From NCBI GenBank assembly GCA_036494575.1, contig DASXOE010000159.1:1-15813 (forward strand): a stretch of 15,813 bases of DNA. Direction: 5' to 3'. The translations under genes and the position numbers were made by a program. Below are positions 1 through 6,582 of this stretch, piece by piece. Each line of letters starts with the position of its first letter. Position 1 is the stretch's first letter. The stretch is from DASZFV01 sp036494575. Lineage in GTDB: Bacteria > Myxococcota_A > Polyangia > Fen-1088. Below the pieces are notes generated by a model. That model saw nothing but the letters and a program-made list of their open reading frames with translations. It was not told the origin of the DNA and made no database searches.

Positions 1-725
1 CCGAGTGCCATCGACACGCCGGCCGCCGCCATGATCTGCGCGATGCCGACGACGAGCAGCAGCGCGAAGCCCGTGAAGACCTCGCGCAGGCCCGTGCGCG
101 CGACGATGCGCAGGAGCGGCCGCGTGAGGTACCGCCCGAGGACGACGACGGCGGCCACCGCCCCCGCGACGCGCACCGCTCCCGCCCAGCCCGCGCTCGC
201 GCCCGGCGCGGCCGCCAGCAGCGGCACGAGCGCGATGAGCGGAATGGCGGCGATGTCCTGGAAGAGCAGCACCGAGAAGGCCGTTACGCCCGTGGGCGCC
301 GTCAGCATCCCGCGCTCGCGCATCGTCTGCACGGCGATGGCGGTCGACGAGAGCGCGAGCGCGAAGCCGCCGACGAGCGCGCCCTTCCAGGGCAGGCCCA
401 GCACCACGCCTCCCAGGGTCAGCAAGCCGCCGCACACGGCCATCTGCAGCGAGCCGCCGCCGAAGACGGCGCGCCGCATGGCGAAGAGGCGCTTCGGATC
501 GAGCTCGAGCCCGATGAGGAAGAGCATCAGAACGACGCCGAACTCGGCGAAGTGCAGGATGGCCTCGACGTCGCGCACGAGGCGCAGCCCGAAGGGCCCG
601 ATGACACAGCCGGCGATGAGATAGCCGAGCACGGACCCGAGCTTGAGTCGGCTCGCGAGCGGTACGAACACGACGGCCGCGCCGAGATACACCATGACTT
701 CGAAGAGCAACCCGTGGTCAGGCAT
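1..725 (-). CDS. kefC: KefB/KefC-type glutathione-gated K+/H+ antiporter, N-terminal part (cut by window edge)
   Basis: Monovalent cation:proton antiporter of the CPA2 family in the cytoplasmic membrane. The ATG at 725-723 opens a frame that stays open to the left edge, giving 241 residues; the rest, including any RCK/TrkA-N domain, lies outside the window. The visible part is a run of hydrophobic helices. It carries the family's hallmark stretch FAEFGVVLMLFLIGLELDP, then an LSSTAIAVQ segment and LLFQDIAAIPLIALVPLL, which matches the core antiporter helices of KefB/KefC. The start overlaps the end of the upstream flavoprotein gene by 8 bases, the same pairing as kefF-kefC in E. coli. I infer that the two proteins form an electrophile- or glutathione-adduct-responsive K+ efflux unit. 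I use the kefC symbol because of this pairing; kefB is equally possible from the N-terminus alone. Confidence 0.88.
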   Translation of the reverse strand, partial: MPDHGLLFEVMVYLGAAVVFVPLASRLKLGSVLGYLIAGCVIGPFGLRLVRDVEAILHFAEFGVVLMLFLIGLELDPKRLFAMRRAVFGGGSLQMAVCGGLLTLGGVVLGLPWKGALVGGFALALSSTAIAVQTMRERGMLTAPTGVTAFSVLLFQDIAAIPLIALVPLLAAAPGASAGWAGAVRVAGAVAAVVVLGRYLTRPLLRIVARTGLREVFTGFALLLVVGIAQIMAAAGVSMAL

Positions 726-1317
726 CGCCCGCTCCAGCGTGCGCGCCAACGCGCGCGGCCGTCTCGTTCACGAGCCCGTCGAGGCGCAGGCGATAGCGGT
801 CGGCGGCGGCGCGCAGCTCGTCGTCGCTCACGCGGTGCGCGGCGTGCACGACGAGCGGCGGCCCCGCCCAACGCATGCCGCAAAAGCGCGCCGTCTGCGA
901 GATCGCGGGCACGAACGCCTCGAACGGGTGACCGTGCATCTGGCCGGGGCGGTAGGCGGTGTCGGGCGCGCCCGTCGTCGTGGCCCAGAACGCCGTCTTC
1001 CCACGCACGGCCGTGCCGCCCGCGCCGTACGCCCAGCCGTGCCCGAGCACCTTCTCGATCCACTGGTGCAGCAGCGCGGGCATCCCGTACCAATAGAAGG
1101 GGCATTGCCATACGACGACGTCGGCGCGCACGAGCGCCTCGCGCTCCGCTTCGACGTCGATGCCGAAGTCGGGATAAAGATCGTAGAGGCTCCGCACCGA
1201 GAGGCCCGGCATGTCGCGCACGCCCGCGAGCAGCGCGCGGTTTGCGCGTGAGCGGTCGGGATAGGGGTGCGCGTAGATGAGCTCTATGGCGCCGGACACG
1301 GCGGCAGCATACGGCAC
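718..1317 (-). CDS. kefF: KefF/KefG-type NAD(P)H:quinone oxidoreductase, ancillary subunit of Kef K+ efflux
   Basis: Flavodoxin-fold NAD(P)H dehydrogenase (quinone) family, 199 residues from a GTG start. The N-terminal FMN-binding strand reads IELIYAHPYPDRSRANRALL. The diagnostic KefF/KefG block CPFYWYGMPALLHQWIEKVL (about residues 72-91) is followed by GHGWAYG. In the known systems this soluble protein binds the antiporter and activates it, and it also reduces quinones. Its 3' end overlaps the start of the kefC-type gene, so translation is probably coupled. The start is uncertain. The GTG at 1317 has a purine run directly against it rather than at proper spacing, and a second in-frame GTG at 1299 would begin just before the first beta strand, closer to the family's usual N-terminus. 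Whether it is kefF or kefG cannot be told from sequence alone. Confidence 0.87.
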   Translation of the reverse strand: MPYAAAVSGAIELIYAHPYPDRSRANRALLAGVRDMPGLSVRSLYDLYPDFGIDVEAEREALVRADVVVWQCPFYWYGMPALLHQWIEKVLGHGWAYGAGGTAVRGKTAFWATTTGAPDTAYRPGQMHGHPFEAFVPAISQTARFCGMRWAGPPLVVHAAHRVSDDELRAAADRYRLRLDGLVNETAARVGAHAGAGDA

Positions 1318-1327
1318 TTCTCTCGGC

Positions 1328-1347
1328 CCGGGGCCTCCCAGCCCCGG
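1328..1347 (-). terminator. GC-rich hairpin, possible weak terminator
   Basis: A perfect 7-bp inverted repeat (CCGGGGC / GCCCCGG) with a 6-base loop lies between the end of the exported hypothetical gene and the start of the kefF-type gene, both on the minus strand. No T-tract follows on the minus strand, so intrinsic termination would be weak. It could instead be a processing or attenuation hairpin. Confidence 0.3.
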
Positions 1348-1367
1348 CGCTCCCTTGTCCGGCAGGC

Positions 1368-1847
1368 TCAGCGCGCCGGCAAGAGGGCGCGCGCTCGGGC
1401 GATGACCTCGCGCGCCGCCTGATGATCGGCCGTCGCGATGTTGATCGTCAGCGTCCCGGGCTGTGCGCTCACGGTGATCTTCGTGCCTGTGACGTCGAGA
1501 GGCGACCGGCTCGCGATCGCCGGTTGTCGAGACACGGCGTTGTGCGCGCGGTGACAGTCAATGGCCGCTTGCAACCATACCGAGGTCACGAAGGGCTGCG
1601 CCGCGATCGTGATGCTCGCGCCCTCGCCCAGCGGAACCGTCGGATCCTCGAGATGGTCTTTCGCTTTGAGCTCATCGACGCGCACGACGTCGTCCGGGCT
1701 GACGAGGACGGCCAAGCTGCTCTCGGCGTCCGGGACCTCGTGACAGGCGAGCTCGACCGTCTGCACCCGCGGCGCCGCCACGCCGGGTCCCTCGCTCGCC
1801 GCCGAGACGAACCCCACGAATGCAAAGATCGTAAGCAGGTTCCTCAT
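1368..1847 (-). CDS. exported hypothetical protein with two Cys-His sites
   Basis: 159 residues, family not recognised. I chose the ATG at 1847 because a strong Shine-Dalgarno (GGGGAGG, 1855-1861) sits 7 bases upstream. It begins a plausible signal peptide (MRNLLTIFAFVGFVSAAS, cleavage near residues 17-25). A longer frame reading upstream to 1931 has no such support. The mature part has a Cys-His pair at residues 35-36 and a second group Cys98-His99-x2-His102. These could form a disulfide or bind metal, but they do not form a CxxCH haem motif. The C-terminal third is rich in Thr/Ile/Ala strands and ends in an Ala/Arg helix. It is separated from the kefF-type gene by about 50 bases containing a hairpin, so it is probably a separate unit. 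Confidence 0.7.
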   Translation of the reverse strand: MRNLLTIFAFVGFVSAASEGPGVAAPRVQTVELACHEVPDAESSLAVLVSPDDVVRVDELKAKDHLEDPTVPLGEGASITIAAQPFVTSVWLQAAIDCHRAHNAVSRQPAIASRSPLDVTGTKITVSAQPGTLTINIATADHQAAREVIARARALLPAR

Positions 1848-1854
1848 GGCGACA

Positions 1855-1861
1855 CCTCCCC
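1855..1861 (-). promoter_or_regulatory. ribosome binding site that fixes the start at 1847
   Basis: On the minus strand GGGGAGG lies 7 bases before the ATG at 1847. It is one of the clearest ribosome binding sites in the window and decides the start of the exported hypothetical gene. Confidence 0.8.
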
Positions 1862-1887
1862 ATTGACGTCGAACGCACCCAGGAGAG

Positions 1888-1915
1888 AACGTAAGGACGA
1901 ACAAGCAAAGATCAA
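1888..1915 (-). promoter_or_regulatory. possible sigma-70-like promoter for the exported hypothetical gene
   Basis: On the minus strand a TTGATC box (1915-1910) is separated by 16 bases from TACGTT (1893-1888). Transcription would start near 1881 and give a leader of about 34 bases that includes the ribosome binding site. The -10 box matches consensus at only 3 of 6 positions, so this is tentative. The stretch is locally AT-richer than the surrounding sequence. Confidence 0.3.
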
Positions 1916-1996
1916 GGAACGACGGCGCCACCCGGCGCTCAGCCCAGCGGGCTGCTCATTTTGCCAATCGCAGCGTTGGGCCTTGGCGCGTCTCCG

Positions 1997-2026
1997 TTGA
2001 CACAAACTGGAACCTGCCTGACCGTA
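1997..2026 (+). promoter_or_regulatory. possible promoter: consensus -35, poor -10, for the small exported protein
   Basis: A perfect TTGACA (1997-2002) lies 29 bases before the ATG at 2032. No good -10 box follows at 16-18 bases (GACCGT/ACCGTA). The -35 match alone is weak evidence, and any transcript would be nearly leaderless. Confidence 0.25.
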
Positions 2027-2031
2027 CACGC

Positions 2032-2274
2032 ATGTCGCGCACGCTGACGGTCGGACTCGCACTCTTCGCGGCCACGCTCTTCGGATCCCTCGCGGCCGCC
2101 CACTCGAACGGTCACGAATCGCGCACGCCCGCGCAGTGCGAGCGACTGCCCGGCACGCAGGCGGCCGGCGAACGCGCTCAATGCCTACGCTGCGTGACGC
2201 GCCCGCGCCCGCACCACTATCACCCCGACTATCCTGCCGGCGAGCGCTGCCGCCCCGACGACGGCAAGCCGTAG
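2032..2274 (+). CDS. small exported Cys/His-rich hypothetical protein
   Basis: 80 residues, function unknown. Residues 1-23 form a convincing signal peptide (MSRTLTVGLALFAATLFG, cut after SLAAA). The mature peptide of about 57 residues has four cysteines (36, 51, 54, 73), including a CLRC pair. It also has a His-rich patch HHYHPDYPAG (residues 61-70). The pattern Cys, GERAQC, LRC, then HHYHPDYPAGERC fits my memory of short secreted myxobacterial proteins of unknown function. It could be disulfide-bonded or metal-binding. No Shine-Dalgarno is visible before the ATG. The gene is monocistronic: the neighbour to the left is divergent and the BMC gene to the right is convergent. Confidence 0.6.
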   Translation: MSRTLTVGLALFAATLFGSLAAAHSNGHESRTPAQCERLPGTQAAGERAQCLRCVTRPRPHHYHPDYPAGERCRPDDGKP

Positions 2275-2309
2275 GTGGCTCTGGCCTGATCCTCGATCAA
2301 AGTTGCGTC

Positions 2310-2900
2310 TCAGCGCAGGCGCGCGACGAGGTCTTCGTGCGGCGCCGCGATGATCTCGGTGGCTCGCACCGTGGCGGCGTCGACGGCGCCCACCGCCGCC
2401 TCGACGGCCGCCTCGACCTCGGCGAGCGCGCCCGTGACGATGAAGTAGGCCTTGCCGCCGATGCCGCGCGCGAGCTGCATCTCGATGAGGCGCACGAGCG
2501 CCGCCTTCGTGGCGGCGTCGGCCGCGAGGATCGTCGCCGCGACGGTCGTCGTCTCGACGATGCCGAGCGCGCCCACGCCCGCGACGTCGCCCGCGCGCGC
2601 CTCGCCACGCAGCGCGCCGGGGAGCTGCTCGTGGGCCTGGGGCAGGATCAGGCGGTCGAGGATCGCGTCGCCGGCGACCTCGAGCCCGGCGCGATAAGCC
2701 TCGTCGACGGCCGCGACCTCGCCCGCGACGAGCACGAGGAGCTTGCCCGGGCTCACGGCGTCGCAGCGCAGCAGCTCGACGGCCGCGCGCTTGACCATGG
2801 CGTCGGCGACGCGGTGGCCGCGCGCGATCGACGCGACCTCGATGAGGGCCAGGCTCGGCCCCGTCACCACGTCCGGCCCCGTCGAAGGCTCCGACGGCAT
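2310..2900 (-). CDS. BMC-T shell protein, tandem BMC domains, single-layer trimer type
   Basis: Structural protein of a bacterial microcompartment shell, 196 residues. It has two BMC domains in tandem, roughly residues 14-100 and 108-196. Each begins with the conserved strand (LALIEVASIARG, and ALGIVETTTVAA) followed by an Ala-rich helix ending in K-A/R-A. The turns that would line the pore are CDAVSPGK (46-53) and LARGIGGKAYF (143-153). Such proteins form pseudohexameric trimers that tile the facets and may pass larger metabolites or hold cofactors. The features shared with H. ochraceum BMC-T1 as I remember it (SIARG, SxGK, LPxAHEQL, IVETxTV, GIxGKA) suggest orthology. The start is the ATG at 2900, whose A is also the last base of the aldehyde dehydrogenase stop (TGATG), so the two are translationally coupled. 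Confidence 0.93.
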   Translation of the reverse strand: MPSEPSTGPDVVTGPSLALIEVASIARGHRVADAMVKRAAVELLRCDAVSPGKLLVLVAGEVAAVDEAYRAGLEVAGDAILDRLILPQAHEQLPGALRGEARAGDVAGVGALGIVETTTVAATILAADAATKAALVRLIEMQLARGIGGKAYFIVTGALAEVEAAVEAAVGAVDAATVRATEIIAAPHEDLVARLR

Positions 2901-4420
2901 CACACGATCCTGAAGTATTCCTTCAGGGTGCAGCGGCGCTCGCGCGTGAAGTTCACCACCGTCGTCAGCCCTTCGCCCGTGGGCGACGCGATCGTAAACG
3001 ACGTATAGCCCTCGCCGCCCAGGCCGAGGCCCGCGAGGTTCGAGGCGTTCTTCACGAAGATCGACGTGTTGATCGTGCGCGCCATGACGTGCAGGTGCGC
3101 GATGTCGCGCGAGTACATGACCGCCGTGTGCGCGAAGCCGTGCTCGACGCGCTTGGCGGTCGCGATGGCAGCCGCCGCGTCGGCGACGCGCACGAGCGGC
3201 AGGACAGGCATGAGCATCTCGAGCTGCACGAACGGGTGCTTCTCGTCGACCTCGGCCATGACGAGGCGCAGGTCGTCGTCGGCGCGGATCCCGATCTGGC
3301 GCGCGATGACGCCGGCGTTCTTGCCGATGAAGTCCTTGTTGGCGTAAACGCCCCCCGCTCCTTCGTGCAGCACGACCTTCTCGAGCTCGCGGAGCTGCTT
3401 GTCGCTCACGAACACCGCGCCGTGCGCGAGGAGGCGCTCCTTGAGCGCGTCGGCGATCGACGCCACGGCGACGACCTCCTTCTCTGCCGTGCAGATGATG
3501 TTGTTGTCGATCGAGGCGCCGAGGACGATGTTCTTCGCGGCGTTCTCGAGGTCGGCCGTCGCGTCGACGACCGCCGGCGGGTTGCCGGGCCCCGCGGCGA
3601 TGACCTTCTTGCCGCTCCCCATGGCCGCCTTGACGACCGCCGGGCCGCCCGTGACGACGAGCAGGCGCACGCCCGGGTGGCGCATGAGCTCCTGCGCGCT
3701 CTCGATCGTGGGACGCTCGACGCACGAGAGCAGGTTCTCCGGCCCGCCCGCGCCCGTGACGGCTTCGTTGAGCAGGTGGATGAACCAGGCGCTCGTGCGC
3801 GCCGCGTACGGGTGGACGTTGTAGACGACGGCGTTGCCGCCCGAGACCATGCCGATGCCGTTGTTGATGACGGTCTCGGTGGGGTTCGTCGTCGGCGTGA
3901 TCGAGCCGATGACGCCGTAGGGCGCTCGCTCGACGAGCGTGAGGCCGTCGTCGCCCGAGAAGGCCGCCGGACGCAGGTGCTCCGGGCCCGGCGTCTTGTC
4001 GATGCAGAGCAGGTTCTTCTTGAGCTTGTCGTCGACGCGCCCGTAGCCGGTCTCCTCGACGGCGAAGCGCGCCAGGTCGCCCACGTGCTTGCGCGCGACG
4101 TCCCGCATGGCCTGCACCCAGCGGCGGCGGCTCTCGAGGGGCGCCGCTTCGTTCTGCGCGAACGCCCGCTGCGCCGCCCGCACGGCGGCGTCGACGTCGG
4201 GGAACACGCCGCGCCGCCCGCGCGGGATGTCGACGTCGCGGCGCCGGCCGCGCTCGCGCTCGGGTGACGGAGCGCGCTCGGACGACGCGCTCGGCGGCGG
4301 CGCGAAGCCGGGCGGCGGATTTCGCACCGCCTCGAGGGGCGTCTCGGGCACGTGGCCGACCTGCGCCGTCACGCGCGCGACGATCTCGTCGACCATGGCC
4401 TGGATGCGCGCCTCGTCCAT
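2900..4420 (-). CDS. CoA-acylating aldehyde dehydrogenase of a microcompartment (PduP/EutE-like) with N-terminal targeting helix
   Basis: Core enzyme of a metabolosome, oxidising an aldehyde to acyl-CoA with NAD+ and CoA inside the shell; 506 residues. Family motifs are PYGVIGSITPTTNPTETVIN (168-187), NVHPYA (201-206), GGP and GPGNPP. The catalytic Cys310 lies in DNNIICTAEKE (305-315), matching the DNNxxCxAEKE block of EutE/PduP. Residues 1-20 form an amphipathic helix (I6, M9, V10, I13, V17 on one face) typical of encapsulation peptides. A Pro/Ser/Arg-rich linker (about 30-62) then leads to the catalytic body. M1 is preferred because starting at M9 would cut this helix, although no Shine-Dalgarno precedes it. 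The BMC-T gene follows in TGATG overlap. The substrate aldehyde cannot be told from sequence, and no signature enzyme is nearby. Confidence 0.93.
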   Translation of the reverse strand: MDEARIQAMVDEIVARVTAQVGHVPETPLEAVRNPPPGFAPPPSASSERAPSPERERGRRRDVDIPRGRRGVFPDVDAAVRAAQRAFAQNEAAPLESRRRWVQAMRDVARKHVGDLARFAVEETGYGRVDDKLKKNLLCIDKTPGPEHLRPAAFSGDDGLTLVERAPYGVIGSITPTTNPTETVINNGIGMVSGGNAVVYNVHPYAARTSAWFIHLLNEAVTGAGGPENLLSCVERPTIESAQELMRHPGVRLLVVTGGPAVVKAAMGSGKKVIAAGPGNPPAVVDATADLENAAKNIVLGASIDNNIICTAEKEVVAVASIADALKERLLAHGAVFVSDKQLRELEKVVLHEGAGGVYANKDFIGKNAGVIARQIGIRADDDLRLVMAEVDEKHPFVQLEMLMPVLPLVRVADAAAAIATAKRVEHGFAHTAVMYSRDIAHLHVMARTINTSIFVKNASNLAGLGLGGEGYTSFTIASPTGEGLTTVVNFTRERRCTLKEYFRIV

Positions 4421-4466
4421 GCGTGGGGCTGGACGTTACTCCGAATTTGAATCAGGGTCAGGAGGC

Positions 4467-5153
4467 ATGGAGACCGCGCCCGGCTTCGAGGCGTCGCGCG
4501 AGCGCACGCTCGCGGCGCTGCTCGCGCACGCGCGCGCTCTCGTGGGTGTCGAGCTCGGCGAGCTCGCCGACGGCCTCGGGCTGCCCGTGCCGTCCGGGCT
4601 CGTGCGCACGAAGGGCTGGTCGGGGCAGATCATCGAGCACGAGCTCGGCGTGGCGCCCGGAGGAACGCGCGGGCCCGACTTCGCGTCGCTGGGTGTCGAG
4701 CTCAAGACGGTGCCCGTCACGCCGGCGCTCCTGCCGCTCGAATCGACGGCCGTCTGTCAGATCGATCCCGTCGCCATGGCCGCCGAGTCCTGGGAGGGCA
4801 GCTACGTTCGGGCCAAGCTCGCGCGCGTGCTCTTCGTGGCCCTCGAGGTGCCGGCGGGGGCTCGCTCGGTCGGCGAGCGGCGCGTGGCCGCCGTGCGCCT
4901 TTGGTCGCCCGACGCTGAGCAGGAGCGCCTGCTGCGCGCCGACTTCGAGCTCTTCGTGCGCGGCTTCTTCAGGCGCGGGCGCACGGGCGACATAACGGGC
5001 CACCTCGGCGCCGTGCTCCAGGTGCGCCCCAAGGGACGAAACGCCGCCGACACGCGCGACGGCTACGACGCCGAGGGCCGCGCGACCCGCGTCGGCAAGT
5101 CAGGCTTCTACCTGCGCCCGAGCTTCATCGCCTCGATTCTCAAGGCGGTATGA
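4467..5153 (+). CDS. mutH: MutH-like DNA mismatch repair endonuclease
   Basis: 228 residues, one fewer than E. coli MutH (229), and collinear with it along its whole length by my recollection. MutH nicks the unmethylated strand at hemimethylated GATC during MutS/MutL-directed repair. The catalytic set is present: Glu57 in QIIEHELG, and Asp71, Glu78 and Lys80 in GPDFASLGVELKT, equivalent to E56, D70, E77 and K79 of E. coli. The conserved KGWxG (49-53), LWSP, LQVRPKGRNA and GFYLRPSF blocks also match. The ATG at 4467 fits the family N-terminus, but its GGAGG is only 1 base away, which is unusually close; an in-frame ATG at 4419 would overlap the aldehyde dehydrogenase start. It is divergent from that gene. 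A MutH/Sau3AI-family restriction enzyme is the alternative, but no methylase is adjacent. Confidence 0.88.
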   Translation: METAPGFEASRERTLAALLAHARALVGVELGELADGLGLPVPSGLVRTKGWSGQIIEHELGVAPGGTRGPDFASLGVELKTVPVTPALLPLESTAVCQIDPVAMAAESWEGSYVRAKLARVLFVALEVPAGARSVGERRVAAVRLWSPDAEQERLLRADFELFVRGFFRRGRTGDITGHLGAVLQVRPKGRNAADTRDGYDAEGRATRVGKSGFYLRPSFIASILKAV

Positions 5154-5180
5154 CCGCGCCTCGAGGCGGAATGACCGCGC
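5144..5180. repeat. two-copy 21-bp direct repeat at the mutH 3' end
   Basis: GGCGGTATGACCGCGC (5144-5159) recurs with one mismatch at 5165-5180, a period of 21 bases. The first copy runs over the MutH stop codon. The junction contains a perfect 12-bp palindrome CGCCTCGAGGCG (5158-5169). The TGACCGCG core resembles that of the 25-bp array at 8626-8725, so both may belong to one dispersed intergenic repeat family. That link is an inference. Confidence 0.5.
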
Positions 5181-5192
5181 GACGGTGTCGCC

Positions 5193-6542
5193 TCAAAATG
5201 GCGTGGCGAAGTGGGCGACGAAGGGCTGGTGGTCGGGGTCGGCGTAGAAATCGAGCGTCGCGAGCAGGAAGTCGTACCAGAAGTGGACGGCCGCTCCCTG
5301 CAAGAGCGAGAAGTTCGAGCGGACGTAGAGAAAGCCGAGGTAGCTGCCCGTGACGATGAGATAGGGCACGGCGAATGCAGTGTCGCGCAGGCCGTTCTCG
5401 CCGCCGATGAAGTTGAACGTGTGCGCCGCGCCGAAGATCGCCGAGCCCACGGCCCAGCCGCCCCACAGCCCGAGTGACGTCTCGCTCAGGCCGGCCTGGA
5501 TGACGCCGCGAAACAGCGCCTCCTCGCCCACGCCCACCGGCAGGTACAGGCTCGTGTTGTACGCCTCGCCGAGCGCAAAGCCCGGGCCCGTGTCGAAGTG
5601 ACGTCCGAAGAACCGGACGCCGCCCGGATCGGAGAGCTTCCGCGTGTTTTCGAGCGTGCTGCCCGAGGAGAAGCGCGCCATGAGAGCGCTCGCGCCCACG
5701 GCGGCGGTCAGCATGACGGGCAGCCCGCCCCACACCCAGGGGCTCGCGAGCACCCGTGGATTGAACGGCGCGGCCAGCAGGTCAGGGAGATCTTCGCGCG
5801 CGACGGGGAAGCGCGCGCCGTGATCCCCGCGCGCGAGGCGCGCGTCGCGGTAGCTCGCATAGATGCCGTAGAACCACAAGTTCTGAACGGCCATGAGCAG
5901 CGGCGTCGCCCGGCCCGAGTCGTGAGACGTCGACGAGCCGCTCGCGACGATCGGGCTGTTCTCGAACACGACGAGGCCCGACGTCAGCAGGCCGGCCGCC
6001 GAGGCAAGGTAAGCGACGGCCTGCTCGGGTCGGCCGAGATAGAAGTAGCCACAGCCGGGACAGAGCACGGAGAACGCGGCCGCCACTTTGGGCCGCTTCT
6101 CGAAGGGCGCGACCGAGGCGCGCGCGGCCGCGGCGGTGGCGCGCACCGACGCGTCGGGATCCGCGACCGCGGCGTACCCGAGCGCGGGCCCGAACGCGGG
6201 ATCGTGCGAGCCGCCGAGCGCGACGGCGGCGGCCGCGCGCACGCTCGGCTCGAGGTCGCGCTGCAACATCACGAGCACGAGCTGGAAGGCCGCGGGCGTC
6301 CCGAGCGCCTGCAACGATGCGATCGCGTCCAGACGCGTCTCGAGGTCGGCTGCCGCCGCGCGCGCGAGCACCTCGTCGGGTACGGGCGCCGCCATGGGAC
6401 CGCGTTCTGGAGCTGGGTTTTGCGCGCGCGCGGACCGCGCGACGGCGAGCGCGGCCGTCATGAGCGCGAGCGCGACCGTCACGCCCCGGGCGCGCGACGC
6501 TTTCCGTCGGGCCGCGAGCTCACTAAACTCGACGTCGGACAT
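5193..6542 (-). CDS. HEAT-repeat / CPBP (CAAX-like) intramembrane metalloprotease fusion
   Basis: 449 residues from the ATG at 6542. Residues about 20-42 form a signal peptide or first membrane helix (VTVALALMTAALAVARSARA, preceded by a basic RRKASRAR stretch). Residues about 55-150 are Ala-rich helical repeats of HEAT/PBS-lyase type (ADLETRLDAIASLQALG, DLEPSVRAAAAVALGG, DPDASVRATAAAA). The remainder is a multi-pass membrane domain. It carries all three CPBP motifs: GEEALFR (Glu340, Glu341, Arg345), FGAAH (His374) and HFWYD (His420, Asp424). CPBP proteins are glutamate-type or metal-dependent intramembrane proteases, related to CAAX prenyl proteases and bacteriocin-immunity proteins. The target here is unknown. 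Its stop lies about 40 bases from the convergent mutH stop, and it is divergent from the lipoprotein gene. The frame extends upstream to 6680, but those residues do not look like protein. Confidence 0.85.
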   Translation of the reverse strand: MSDVEFSELAARRKASRARGVTVALALMTAALAVARSARAQNPAPERGPMAAPVPDEVLARAAAADLETRLDAIASLQALGTPAAFQLVLVMLQRDLEPSVRAAAAVALGGSHDPAFGPALGYAAVADPDASVRATAAAARASVAPFEKRPKVAAAFSVLCPGCGYFYLGRPEQAVAYLASAAGLLTSGLVVFENSPIVASGSSTSHDSGRATPLLMAVQNLWFYGIYASYRDARLARGDHGARFPVAREDLPDLLAAPFNPRVLASPWVWGGLPVMLTAAVGASALMARFSSGSTLENTRKLSDPGGVRFFGRHFDTGPGFALGEAYNTSLYLPVGVGEEALFRGVIQAGLSETSLGLWGGWAVGSAIFGAAHTFNFIGGENGLRDTAFAVPYLIVTGSYLGFLYVRSNFSLLQGAAVHFWYDFLLATLDFYADPDHQPFVAHFATPF

Positions 6543-6582
6543 GAGCCGGCGACCATTTAGCAACACGCGCGCGCCGAACGCC

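Noticed and set aside
1940..1960. Hairpin CAGCCC-AGC-GGGCTG followed by CTCATTTT on the plus strand, resembling an intrinsic terminator
   Set aside because: No plus-strand gene lies upstream to terminate, and the stem is only 6 bp. It falls in the spacer between two divergent genes.
2287..2305. TGATC-CTC-GATCA inverted repeat between the small exported gene and the BMC-T gene as a terminator
   Set aside because: A 5-bp stem with a 3-base loop and no T-tract is too weak to call.
2310..3725. A single 471-residue minus-strand frame covering the BMC-T gene and part of the aldehyde dehydrogenase gene
   Set aside because: Only the part from the ATG at 2900 has BMC-T sequence. The upstream part is an Arg/His/Gly-rich shadow of the aldehyde dehydrogenase frame.
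3089..4267. Long plus-strand open frames opposite the aldehyde dehydrogenase, and similar ones opposite the M16 protease and kefC genes
   Set aside because: They are Arg/Asp/His/Val-rich antisense shadows typical of high-GC DNA and have no family motifs.
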